Below, in pieces: positions 53,430 to 63,095 of a DNA stretch of 64,000 nucleotides (position 1 is its first letter; each line of letters opens with the position of its first letter). Under the pieces are notes generated by a model. It was given only the letters and a program-made list of their open reading frames with translations, did not search any database and was not told where the DNA came from. Both the position numbers and the translations under genes were made by a program. Source of the stretch: Utricularia gibba (taxonomy: Eukaryota > Streptophyta > Magnoliopsida > Lamiales > Lentibulariaceae). The DNA lies in contig CM007990.1 in the NCBI GenBank assembly GCA_002189035.1, forward strand, positions 1,426,001 to 1,490,000, in the 5' to 3' direction.

Positions 53430-53503
53430 TTTCTTCCAAAGAAACAATCTTTGTTTCCGAACTAGAAAATAAAATCAGGAATTCGAAGTGGGTTTTAAGG
53501 AGT

Positions 53504-53611
53504 CTACGAGGGGCGGTTTCCCTTGCAGATCCCCTCAACCGCGATGAAGCAAACTATGCATAAAAATAGGATAATCATACCCACGATGATTCCGAACGTA
53601 ACCACGTCCAT
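53504..53611 (-). CDS. 35-aa single-membrane-span ORF just upstream of IAR1 (uORF or alternative first exon)
   Basis: ATG at 53611 in a strong context (A at -3, G at +4) opens 35 codons: a short acidic start, one strongly hydrophobic helix (ILFLCIVCFIAV) and a basic end CKGNRPS. It stops 75 bases before the IAR1 ATG on the same strand. If on the IAR1 mRNA it would be an upstream ORF. Alternatively, splicing GT at 53580 to AG at 53462 (119 bp) fuses its first ten codons in frame to IAR1 and adds 22 residues ahead of MGGIS. I do not recognise it as a known family. Confidence 0.4.
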   Translation of the reverse strand: MDVVTFGIIVGMIILFLCIVCFIAVEGICKGNRPS

Positions 53612-54500
53612 TTTATCTGGCAATTCGATCTCATTTCTTTCTGGGTTCTTCGAAAACCTGCTTCTATAATCTACAGAAAGAAGTCTGAGATTCCCCAGAC
53701 ACTTCGAACCCGAGAATCAGTTGAGGGCATCTTCTTCAATCGTGTTACCGCTGTTACTTTATTGCTTTTTTCTTTTTTTTTTTTTTGGTTTTCACCGCTG
53801 TTACTAAGTTATACAAAGCTTTCATTATATGAAATATGATTTGAGAAATTCTATAACTCATGTTACATTGATAGGTATATATTCCTCCTCATTTTTACAA
53901 TTGATGCCAAAATAGTAAATCTACTTTATGTATATAATGTATTTTTATATTTTCTATAATTATATATTATTGTCGTTTATTCAAAATACTATAATACATA
54001 TCTATGACAACATTTTGTGTCAACCCACAAAATTAAACATCTAGATATTTTAAAATATTTTCATTGATGGACAAATACATAGTACAAGACCATAATTTAC
54101 AAAACGTGAAATATTAGTATCTAATATCATTATATTTTTTGTGAATCTATACTACTTAAAACAAAGTTTGAATGATCTATCATCACATGATAAAAGGATT
54201 GGATCAATTATTAAATTGAACATAAATATGACTATCATGAGAATGTCTCACAAGGCATAAAAATATTTCAACCAACTTAGACATGTAAAATTTGTATTCA
54301 CCATTGCACTTATGCACAAGATGTGTTAACACACATTCATGAGCACATTCAATCGATGCAAAAAATGTTATACACAAATTTGATATATGATAAACGAAAA
54401 ATTTTGCACACGTCGTAAATATGCAAGCAGTTAGAAAACAATTAGAAACGAAGATTGAGATTTAATCCCAATTAAAAAAAAGACATAAACAATTATGCTA
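53612..54500. other. IAR1 promoter side and AT-rich spacer
   Basis: T-rich run near 53765-53790, then A/T-rich DNA without coding signal. Confidence 0.45.
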
Positions 54501-55719
54501 ATTAAAAAAATATAGAAATACATAATAAAATTCGAGTTTTGTAGTAAAAATATAAATACTTAAAAATATGTGTTATCAATAAATTTCTAATATATTAGGT
54601 TGATGATGAAATATAAATTTTTAAAATATGTATTATCTTTAAACACTCAAAAAAATATGTATTATTAAAATCTCCCTAATATATTAAATTGATGATGAAA
54701 TACAAATTTTCTATGTACCAATAAAGTTGGTACGATCGATTGATGCAAAAAACATTGTATTTAAATTTGATGTCTTCTTAATATAGTGGACTCAATGTGG
54801 AATTCAAATTCATTGACTTACAACAAAGTCAATCAAAACTCTACATTTATACATTCATTATATGTGTGGATGACATTGACATATACTTTAAACATTCAAA
54901 AAATATGCGTTATCAATAATTCCTTAATATATTGGATTGATGGTGAAATGCAAATTCTCTATATGCCAATAAAGTTGGTAAAATTGGTTGATGTAAAACA
55001 CATTGTATTTAAATTTGAGAAAAAGCAATATAAATAATATTGTTCACTAAAATCATTATATTAATAATGTTATGCAATACTAGTAGTGGCGCTTTGGTGT
55101 GCGTAATGAATGGCACCATCAATGATAGAGCCTTAGATAAAGTACTATACGTGATAATATTTTAGATCTGTCAAACCATATTTCTTATTTTATATATATC
55201 TCATATCTCCACAATTTTTTTCATTCATCTTCAAAGTTGAGTAGAATCGAAGTTGAAGAAAATTTTAGTAATATCTTTTTTTTCATTTTATATTTTTATT
55301 TATTTAATTTTTTTATATTTCATAATAATTATACAATAATTGATTACATATATTTGTTTTACCATTTCAAAATATATAAATACACTAGCAATTTTTTTAA
55401 TTTTTTGGGAATGTCATCCGATTTGCCCTACAATGAGGGTGAAAATTCGCATACTCCTTCATGACCTTGCACCAATATGCCAAATGTCAATTATAGAGAT
55501 AATTATTTTATTACATATGCTAACACTTATCCATTTTTTTATATTTGTAATAATTGATTGTATTGTAGGTGTATCTTCGAGTTTTTAATTATCATTATAT
55601 TTAAATCATGATAACAATCCAAGTGTGAACGTGACTGAAGGATTCCTCATAGAAGTTAATTTTAGTGAGATTAAGTCTTAATATATGAAATTATTATCAT
55701 TATTTTTTTAAAGATACGG

Positions 55720-56572
55720 TCGACCTTGGTGATAATGGTGGAGACACCGACTTGAGTGAGTATTCTAAAGCCCTGCCAACAAATGTTTGTGAGGACGAAG
55801 CACCAAACACCGGAATTGAGGCACCTCGTGCAGTACAATTTCCCGGATCTCGTTCTCGACGATTCTCTCGGGTGTTTCGTGAGGGAGGAATACCCTCTAT
55901 CCAAAACAATCCGGTAAACACTTTCGTATCGGAGGAATTTAAATATGGTGGCAAATATAGATGATACGATAAGAAGGTACATGTGTTGAATAAGGGAATC
56001 GCATTTGCTAGTAAAGTTCATTCCTAATATTGTGTTGCCTAGCCCACTATCATATAAAATGAGGATATGAATTCATCGTTCTTGTTAGTCAACCCACATT
56101 TTGGGAGGACAAATATGCTCGTGCTAACATGGATCCTAAGTATTATTGGCGCATAAGGATTATGCGATCTACACGTGATGGAGTTTGGCAAATATCGATC
56201 TTTGACTTTCCACATACATGCATGGCATATATGGATGGAGCGCAACATCGCAACCTTTCTGATTTATTCATTGGATATGAACTTATGCATACTGCATATA
56301 GAGAATGAGGTATAGTTTAAATATTTCTTAATTTTTTTTAATAGTTTATATTTTTAATAATTTTTCTTTGTTGTAGAGATTAAGGTTGCAGATACTCGAA
56401 AATGTATTTTTGAAAAATATCAAAAGAAGATTACTTATGAATGTGCATGGTACGATGCTCAACTTACTTTTGAGTCAGTCTATGGAACATGTGAATCATT
56501 AGTACAAAAGCTACATGCATTATTTCTGGCAATCACGCAAGCCAATCCGGGTACAATGGTCTTGTGGGACTG
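55720..56572 (+). pseudogene. MuDR/MULE transposase relic
   Basis: Pieces of a MuDR-type transposase N-terminal region in two frames with several stops. First comes an acidic linker (LSEYSKALPTNVCEDEAPN, about 55752-55960). Then GIAFASKVHS and AHYHIK-stop-GYEFIVLVSQPTF lead into YYWRIRIMRSTRDGVWQI and FDFPHTC, the MuDR DNA-binding/zinc-finger pattern (W-R-I then HTC). After an interruption (56284-56375) comes KKITYECAWYDAQLTFESVYG ending NPGTMVLWD, the usual lead-in to the MULE catalytic domain. The DDE catalytic core is missing. Homology is by pattern recognition, not search. Confidence 0.75.
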
Positions 56573-56965
56573 AAGGCCAGTCATAATGAATTGTGCATTT
56601 TGTGCGAGTGCAAACCATTGGTATACCATTAATACGAAAACCCCATAGCATAGAAACATCTTGGAGATTGATCGTGGCCTCTCCACATGATAAGAAGAAG
56701 TTGTGCATCTCTGGACGCCATCTCTCTACTAAAGTTGTAAGTAAATTCAGGTTTGGTTACATTCGTAATGTCTTAAGAACTCTATAAAAACCCCAATCAT
56801 CGAGATATCTCGCAGTTCTCTCCTCCCATGATTTGTCTACGAAGAATTTGTAGCTGTGTTTAACTTACATCATTATTTAGTCTGATCCATATAATAAATC
56901 ATAAGTAATGTGTTGCTGCTGCATATCCAACAGGCTCGGATCCTCATAACCATGAACTCTTAAAC
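56570..56965 (-). pseudogene. Plant Mobile Domain (PMD; MAIN/PP7-long-form-like) relic
   Basis: Minus-strand coding remnant. It reads VHGYEDPSLLDMQQQHITYD, then YLDDWGFYRVLKTLRM, a stop, then LTTLVERWRPEMHNFFLSCG, EATINLQDVSMLWGFRING and IPMVC. The ALVERWRPETH-F-LP-GE-TITLQDV pattern is the hallmark of the plant mobile domain found in MAIN/MAIL1 and in transposons. Only the N-terminal third is present. At least three in-frame stops and a frame change mark it as dead. It lies tail-to-tail with the transposase relic inside the same terminal repeats. Confidence 0.75.
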
Positions 56966-57433
56966 GTGAATATATGTCAATTTATAAAAAAAACATTACA
57001 TATTTAATAAGAAATAATATAATAAATTAAATATATTAGTCAATAATAAAAACATATTATTCATAAAAAAAATCTTACATCAATGTACAAAAAAATTAAA
57101 AACAAATTGATAAATATCATATATATAATAAAAAAACTATGACAAATTAATAAACAAAATAATTAATAAAACAATAAAAAAAGTAAATAATAACTTTATT
57201 GTTTACTGTAATCAAAAAATTAAAATGTTAAAATTTACTAATATAAAAAAATATATAAAAATTTAATAATCTCACCCCTGTAATCAAAATGTTTTTTTAT
57301 TACAATTTTACACTTGTAAGATATGAAGAATGATGAAGGTATTTATAAGAAGAATATAATAAGAGTACGAGTGAGCATGTCATAGGGAATGAGAGGGGAG
57401 CATGGGCTTGCTGACATTGGGAGCACCTGCAAG

Positions 57434-57589
57434 ATGCCATCATTGATGGTGCTACACAGTAAGGCGACATCAATGATGGTGCCATGCTGTGTGAACTCCG
57501 AGGCATCATCACTAATGGTGTTCTTTAGCATACACTTTTTAAGCATTATCGTTGGTGGCGTGTATTTTTAAAGTACCATCAATGATAAC
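57434..57589. repeat. Subterminal repeats of the MULE (GGCACCATCAATGATG type)
   Basis: Related copies lie at 57436-57452, 57466-57483 and 57573-57589 near the right end, with a weaker one near 57499-57519. A matching copy GGCACCATCAATGAT is at 55112-55126 near the left end. Orientation alternates. Subterminal repeats of this kind are often transposase-binding sites; that role is inferred. Confidence 0.6.
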
Positions 57590-57800
57590 GTGATAGACAA
57601 AGCGCTATTACTAATTGCGTATACTATTATTAATATATTGTATTTATTAATCAATATTTATTTATGTTAATTTTTCTTTAAATTTGATATCTTCTTAATA
57701 TAGTGGAATCAATGTGGAATTCAAATCTATTGAATTACAACAAAGTCAATCAAAACTTAACATTTCTACATTCATTATATGTGTGGATGTTATTGACTTT

Positions 57801-60214
57801 TCCAATTCTATGGCTCAAATAGTTAAATGATGTTTGTCACATACCTTACAATCATCTAAATTCTCATTGGCATTTGGTCTAATTACTTGTGAGTCCATAT
57901 CAATAGTATCACACTATTACATTTTTCTAATTAGAAGAGTATTTTGTGAGTTTTCTGTTCAAATTCACTAAATGATAACTGATAGTATGTTATTAAAAAT
58001 AATATATAAATTCATAGATATTTTTTATTTAATTTTTTATGGTTAAATATTAATCATTTTATTTTGTTGAGATTGTCTTTTTAAATAAAAAAAATAGAAC
58101 ATCTTATAGAAATCGTTTTTATGTTAATTTTTTAAAAAATGATTATAAATTAAATTTAACTTTTTAAAATTTTAACATTAATATAAAAAATGATCCCGCA
58201 TGACGGTAATGAAAATTTTCCATTAATTGCGCTGTATTAAATAAAAAATTTTCCACTTGACAAAATTCATTCATTTTCGTCGAGTGTGTGAAAATGGTTA
58301 TAAAATTCTATTTACTATTTTTGAGAAAACTTGGATTCCATTCAATATGCCTTATTAAATAAGACAATCAACCTCTATTTCCATAGACATTGTGAAAAAT
58401 AATTATTAAATTGTATTTACGTTTGTTGAGAAAATTTGTCAAATAATATTAGAAAAAAAATATGTTGAGAAAAATAAATTAAACAATGTCATCTATAATA
58501 TTCCTTTGCCTGTATTATAGTTATTAAATAATTATTAAATTATATTATAGTTTTTTGTAAATTTAATTATTTAATTAGGTTATTCCATTAAATTCTTCAT
58601 TGGATACCCCTTTATTAAAATTGATATTTTTTTTAACTTTTGAATTTAGGGAGTGGTGTCGGGCGGGCCCCATCTCCACGGAGTGAAACAGAACCCATTA
58701 ATGCGGAATTCAATCCAACTGTTTAAAAATATTTAATTTAATCTGTATTTTTCATAATATTATTTTAAATTTTAATGCATAATTTTATATAAAAAATAAA
58801 TTTCATATAATAAAAAATTCTAAGACAACATCACAAATTATATTGGAGTTTATGTTTTCAAAAATCTGTAATCTCTGCAATTTAAAAAAAGCAATAAAAA
58901 ATTTCAAGTAGAGTTGAAGGTTAGTTTTGTAATTAGCAAATTTCTGATTTGAAGGTTAGTAATGATGGGTAGATAATTGAGAGTTTTCAGTGTCATGAAT
59001 TATAAACCCTAATTTCAAGGTTAGTTTTGTAATTAGAAAATTTCTGATTTGAAGGTTAATAATCATTGGTATATAATTTCAGTTGCATGAATTATAAACC
59101 CTAATTTTAAGGTTAGTTTTTTAATTTAAAAAAAACTAATTCCATTATATCCTAAACATTATTGTCCTACAGAAATGAGATAAAATTAATAGCATTCATG
59201 ATTTAAACATCTAAATAATTTTATTTTATTTTAACAAATATAATTAAAAATCAACGAATCCTAATCTATCTACTGTAAAAAATATTAAACCCAAATTCAT
59301 AAGTTTCGAATAAAACTTTATATTAAGAATATAATCTATATGATTTATTTTTTAACTTATGATTTAAATTAAAATTTAAAATTATTTATTACAAACTATC
59401 TCAACTTTTACTTATCTTTAGATTCTACTCAAAATTTTACCTAATTTCAATTTATTTTAAATTTATCTATATTTCTATTTAAAACTCAACTTATTTTATA
59501 AATTATGTTTGCACTACTTATCAACATAAGTCACCAACTTTTACAACAAATGTTATTGTATCCAATACACCAGATCTAAGTGAGAGCTAAACACATTTGT
59601 TTCTTTTACTTAAATAATAAGATGTGCAGATTATAATTATTTATTTGGATTTTACTCATCTAATAAATTCTATTTATGAATTAAGTTAAAGTTATGAAAT
59701 AAGTGATACATATTATACCCTAAAATTTAAAGGGTATATACTAAGAAAAAAATGTTAGTAATAATCAATGAGTAAATGATGAATGGGCGAGACTGAGCAA
59801 GTGTGTGCAGAGGAGCAAGTCTGGTAATCATTTCGTGTAGAGAATACTCAGAGGCCCTCCCTCCCTCCTGCCTCCTGAGCTTCATAACTTTCCTTTCCCC
59901 ACTCAACAGATCGATATTTAATTTTTATTCCATAGAAAAATGCATTGCACATATTTTATTTGTTCGTTTCATTTCAAACGCCCACTCGCACTGTGCATTA
60001 CGTGTGTTTGAAGCTCATGATGGACAAAGGAATTTTTACTGTAGCTGGCTTTCTTTCCCACCGCTATGTCTATGCAGACTGCCAAAATAAAAGAAAGAAA
60101 GAAAGCAGGGAGGCAGACAAATTTAATTTCCTTGGTGGGTTCCTTCTGTTTTTCCATACCAAATCCAACAGTTGAAGAGAAATCTGGTTCCAAGTTTTGG
60201 GAGCTTGGAAGAAG
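57801..60214. other. AT-rich spacer upstream of the G2-like gene
   Basis: No coding signal until the G2-like leader at the right. It contains an imperfect tandem repeat at 58917-59130. Open frames around 59803-60175 have no family resemblance and probably belong to leader or promoter. Confidence 0.5.
58917..59130. repeat. Imperfect tandem repeat, ~100 bp and ~92 bp units
   Basis: AAGGTTAGTTTTGTAATTAG starts at 58917 and again at 59017, and a third diverged start lies at 59109. The first two units share the TTTCTGATTTGAAGGTTA and ATGAATTATAAACCCTAAT blocks. Non-coding; origin unknown. Confidence 0.7.
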
Positions 60215-61209
60215 ATGGGAAGCTGCTATGGAAGAAACAGCAATGGCGTGAGGCAGTACGTGAGATCTAAGGCTCCTCGTTTGAGATGGACACCTGATCT
60301 CCACCGTTGCTTCGTCGATGCTGTCCAGGGACTTGGAGGGAAAGACAGTAAGTTTCCTTTCTTTTTTTTACTGTCTTTCGTTCTTGCTGCAGATTCAGGT
60401 TAAAGGTTTTTCTTGCAGAAGCAACTCCTAAGCTTGTTCTCCATTTTATGAATGTGAAGGGGCTGTCTATTTCCCATGTTAAAAGCCATCTCCAGGTTGG
60501 CATTCTCCTTTAGCCTGGTTCTGCGTCGAAGCAGTTCGCTCTAGATTCTTCTAGTTCTTGACTGTTGTTCTGGTGGATGAAACCAGATGTACAGGAGCAT
60601 GAAGAGTAGCAGTAGCAGCAGCAGCAGCAGGGAAGGTAATTAGGGAATGCTTGCTTATACGGTATTCATTATTTCCTGACATGATGATTCGAAACAAATA
60701 TTCCATGTACAAGTTTTCTAGATAAACGGTAAGAAAAATTGTGATATCTTAGGGGTCACCCCCCCCCCCCCCCCCCCTTCTGTGTAGGAGACAAATGCTT
60801 CCATCCTGAGGAAGAAAGTCTGAATCCTTCTGCGAAAAGGTTACAAATACTCTCCTCTTCATTGGAAAATGTCATTAGAATCTATCTTCCTCTGAATTTG
60901 CATGCACGTTTAGGGCAAGAATCGAGGAGACGAGTTGCAGCCAGAGGGAGCCCTTCACTCGCCCCTACGCCAATCATGATGGTGAAGAAGTGAGGCCAAA
61001 CCTGAAACCCCTCTTTTTCTTTCAATCGGAACCAAATCTAACTGCGGATCCTGCAGGTTGGATGGAGGAAGGAAAACTGCGGAAGTAACGCAGGGGAGTT
61101 GTCCCTCTCGTTGTCTCTGAATCATCATCATGCATCCATTACAAGCACCTGGTCTGCATTTGAAACAAGCCAAGGTTTCTCCAGTCGAGCCTCGCCATTT
61201 GATGCTTGA
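60215..61209 (+). CDS. G2-like (GARP) MYB-related transcription factor with EAR repression motif
   Basis: Six exons, 60215-60347, 60419-60495, 60587-60635, 60788-60839, 60914-60989 and 61057-61209, give 179 aa. The single SHLQ-type MYB domain covers about residues 17-75 (RSKAPRLRWTPDLHRCFVDA, LGGKDKATPKLVLHFMNVKG, LSISHVKSHLQMYRSMK), as in At2g40260/At2g42660-type and rice MOF1-type proteins. A poly-Ser run (residues about 77-85) is encoded by an AGC/AGT microsatellite. The C-terminus carries LSLSLSL at about 144-150, an LxLxL EAR motif that recruits TOPLESS co-repressors, so a repressor role is inferred. Intron 3 holds a C19 run (60759-60777). The last intron (60990-61056, 67 bp) is in frame up to a stop if retained. 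Convergent with the DEP-DUF547 gene. Confidence 0.88.
60759..60777 (+). repeat. C19 homopolymer in an intron of the G2-like gene
   Basis: Nineteen consecutive C bases between exons 3 and 4, shortly before the acceptor at 60787. The length is probably uncertain in the assembly. Confidence 0.9.
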
Positions 61210-61762
61210 TTGTAATGTGATGCTTCATGCATATCAAAGGGTTTCGTCTCCTTCACATAAAACTGACGAGTCTGCAAGTAACAGTGAACATGGTGAAGAA
61301 GACGAATGCAACTGGGAATTCCCAACCAAACGAGCATGTGGTCGGTTGTCAAAGGTGAAATGATTAGGGGCCTTGTCTTTGTAGTGAAAGCAGCCAATGA
61401 ACTTGTGTTTCATTCTCGTGAGTTTGGTGTAATTTCAATAAAAATATTTTCGGATAAAACACAAATTACTTCTAAAAATATTTTAATCTTTTTGAAAAGT
61501 TAAAATACCACTACTTCAATAAAGATTAATAAAAATTGAAAAGTTATTTTTAAGAAATGTTTCATAAAAACCTTCGTTTCCAGAACAAAACCCGTGTCCG
61601 AACATACAAGCTTTTGAATGGTCGGATATGGACTCTCTTGCTTCTTACAAGAGATGATGAAATGGTTCTTACCCACCTGTCCATGCGCAGAAAAGCGAGG
61701 AAGCATCTTGTGTGACCGCCTGTTTTCTGTATTCTCTACACACACACACACAAAATGGGGTA

Positions 61763-63095
61763 TCATGTGTCCAGGGACCAGTCATATCTTTGGAAAGCTA
61801 TGTTCACAGAGCTGCCATCACTCAGCAGATGCGTCAAAAGACCAGCCTGGCTTGGATTCACGAAGTTCATGATCCATTTCAGGATGTCTTCTTCATCTCC
61901 GAAATCTGCACCGTACCTGTTGAAGGAATCCGATCAGAGGTTTAGATACTCATTCGATGCGCATGGCAGTTAAGGAGAGGATACTGCAGGATTCCCCACA
62001 TTAACTGTGGAAAGGGGGACTGGTGGTTGTTGAAGTTGATTTTGTTCATTGCTCACCATTTGATGACTCTGGGAAGGTAGACAATCCTGTTGGTGAGGTC
62101 TACTTGCATTCCATCTTCCCGTTGCAGGTACTCTCTGGCAGCAGCTCTCAGTTCAGAATCAATGCCTTTGGTGGTGAAGAATCTGACGGAGGGGCTTCCT
62201 TTTGCAGCATTCCAGATACCGAAATGGATGAGGGGATTTTGTTTCTCAAAGGCCAACTGCACCGCCGGCAGATCACATTTGTATTATTTCATTAGAAACA
62301 TGTATGGCTAGTGCCTCTTGTAATGAAGGAGCAGTGTTTGTGTTACCTCCAGGCGCTTGTCTCCTCTACCGAAAGGCTTTGCTAGGAAGTATGGTGTCCT
62401 CCGATTGCCTCTCAGAATGCCGTTGGTGATGGTGCTCAGGGAGTATGAATAGCCACCCACGACGTACATGAACTCAGAAAAGAATGCGATCCGATGATTG
62501 AATGTCGTACCCGGAGGGCCAATTCTGATGACAGCATGGATAGCCATGGCATTATGCAAATTCAGGAAGAATACCAGCTTTTCCTTTTCTGAAAGTGTCG
62601 TTAAATCTACTCTCTGGAGATCCTCCACTAATGCTATGTACCTGCGCACACAAAGAGAAACTTGCAACTTCAGAGTCTTGGAGCTAAAATGGTTACCAAG
62701 AGAAATCTCAGTTCTCACCTCCTAAACTCTTCGCTATTGCTGATTCTAACATAATCCAGGTGTTCATGACCATCATCCAGTGAATAAGATTCAAGAATTG
62801 CGGACATTAGACAAAAAAGCCTCTGGCTCAATGCAGTAGCAGACTTGGGCTCAAAATCGTTCACCATTCTGATGTTATGACATTTTGGGATGAAGGGTTC
62901 ATGCTCGAGAAACCTGTAGCAGTGATTTCCATCCTCAAAATCATTTTCCCTGCATTCAGTTCACCAGGCTGCTATCAAAAGCTGTATTGGAAGACTGTAT
63001 AAAGTTCACTCCATGCTCTGAATATGAACACCTTCTTACCCAGAAACGTGATGAAAGAAATGCTTTCTCGCCAACTTCTTTCCAATATCGACGGC
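61763..63095 (-). CDS. DEP and DUF547 domain protein (At3g11920-like), 3' part of gene
   Basis: Five exons visible on the minus strand: 63095-63040, 62949-62719, 62641-62347, 62256-62057 and 61916-61763, all in phase (about 312 codons). The first encodes AVDIGKKLARKHFFHHVSG and the next ENDFEDGNHCYRFLEHEPFI, the second half of a DEP domain. Then comes DUF547: YIALVEDLQRVDLTTLSEKE, KLVFFLNLHNAMAIHAVIR, GILRGNRRTP, AAKGSPSVRFFT and a C-terminus ending QRYDWSLDT. Related plant proteins carry an N-terminal glutaredoxin-like domain; function is unknown. Upstream exons (start of DEP and anything before it) were not found between 63096 and 64000, so they lie beyond the window or after a long intron. 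A (CA)n tract follows the stop. Confidence 0.88.

Larger units (their letters stand above)
55019..57676 (+). mobile_element. Decayed Mutator-like element (MULE) with 11-bp target duplication
   Basis: 2,658 bp. Both ends start GAAAAA and stay similar in inverted orientation for roughly 100 bp (left GAAAAAGCAATATAAATAA; right, reverse complement, GAAAAATTAACATAAATAAA; both then share ATATTAATAAT and GCGCTTTG). The flanks carry TTTAAATTTGA on both sides (55008-55018 and 57677-57687), within the 9-11 bp typical of Mutator. Inside are a plus-strand transposase relic and a minus-strand Plant Mobile Domain relic. Both are broken by stops, so the copy is not autonomous. Confidence 0.85.
54512..57800. 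repeat. Tandem repeat (~248-bp period) interrupted by a MULE
   Basis: The motif TTTAAATTTGA followed by TGTCTTCTTAATATAGTGG begins at 54760; the next copy begins at 55008, giving a 248-bp period. The second copy is broken at 55018 by the Mutator-like element and resumes at 57688 (TATCTTCTTAATATAGTGG, then matching about 110 further bases). Within each unit the block containing CAATAAAGTTGGTA recurs (about 54719 and 54968), and shorter partial copies lie from about 54550. Confidence 0.8.

Noticed and set aside
55700-55954. 84-codon minus-strand frame opposite the MULE relic
   Set aside because: The plus frame continues into recognisable MuDR-type motifs; the minus frame does not.
60990-61088. 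Reading the G2-like gene straight through to the stop at 61086-61088
   Set aside because: Splicing AA|GTGAGG to CTGCAG|GTTGG keeps the frame and gives the EAR-motif tail expected in this family; the read-through form is kept only as a possible isoform.
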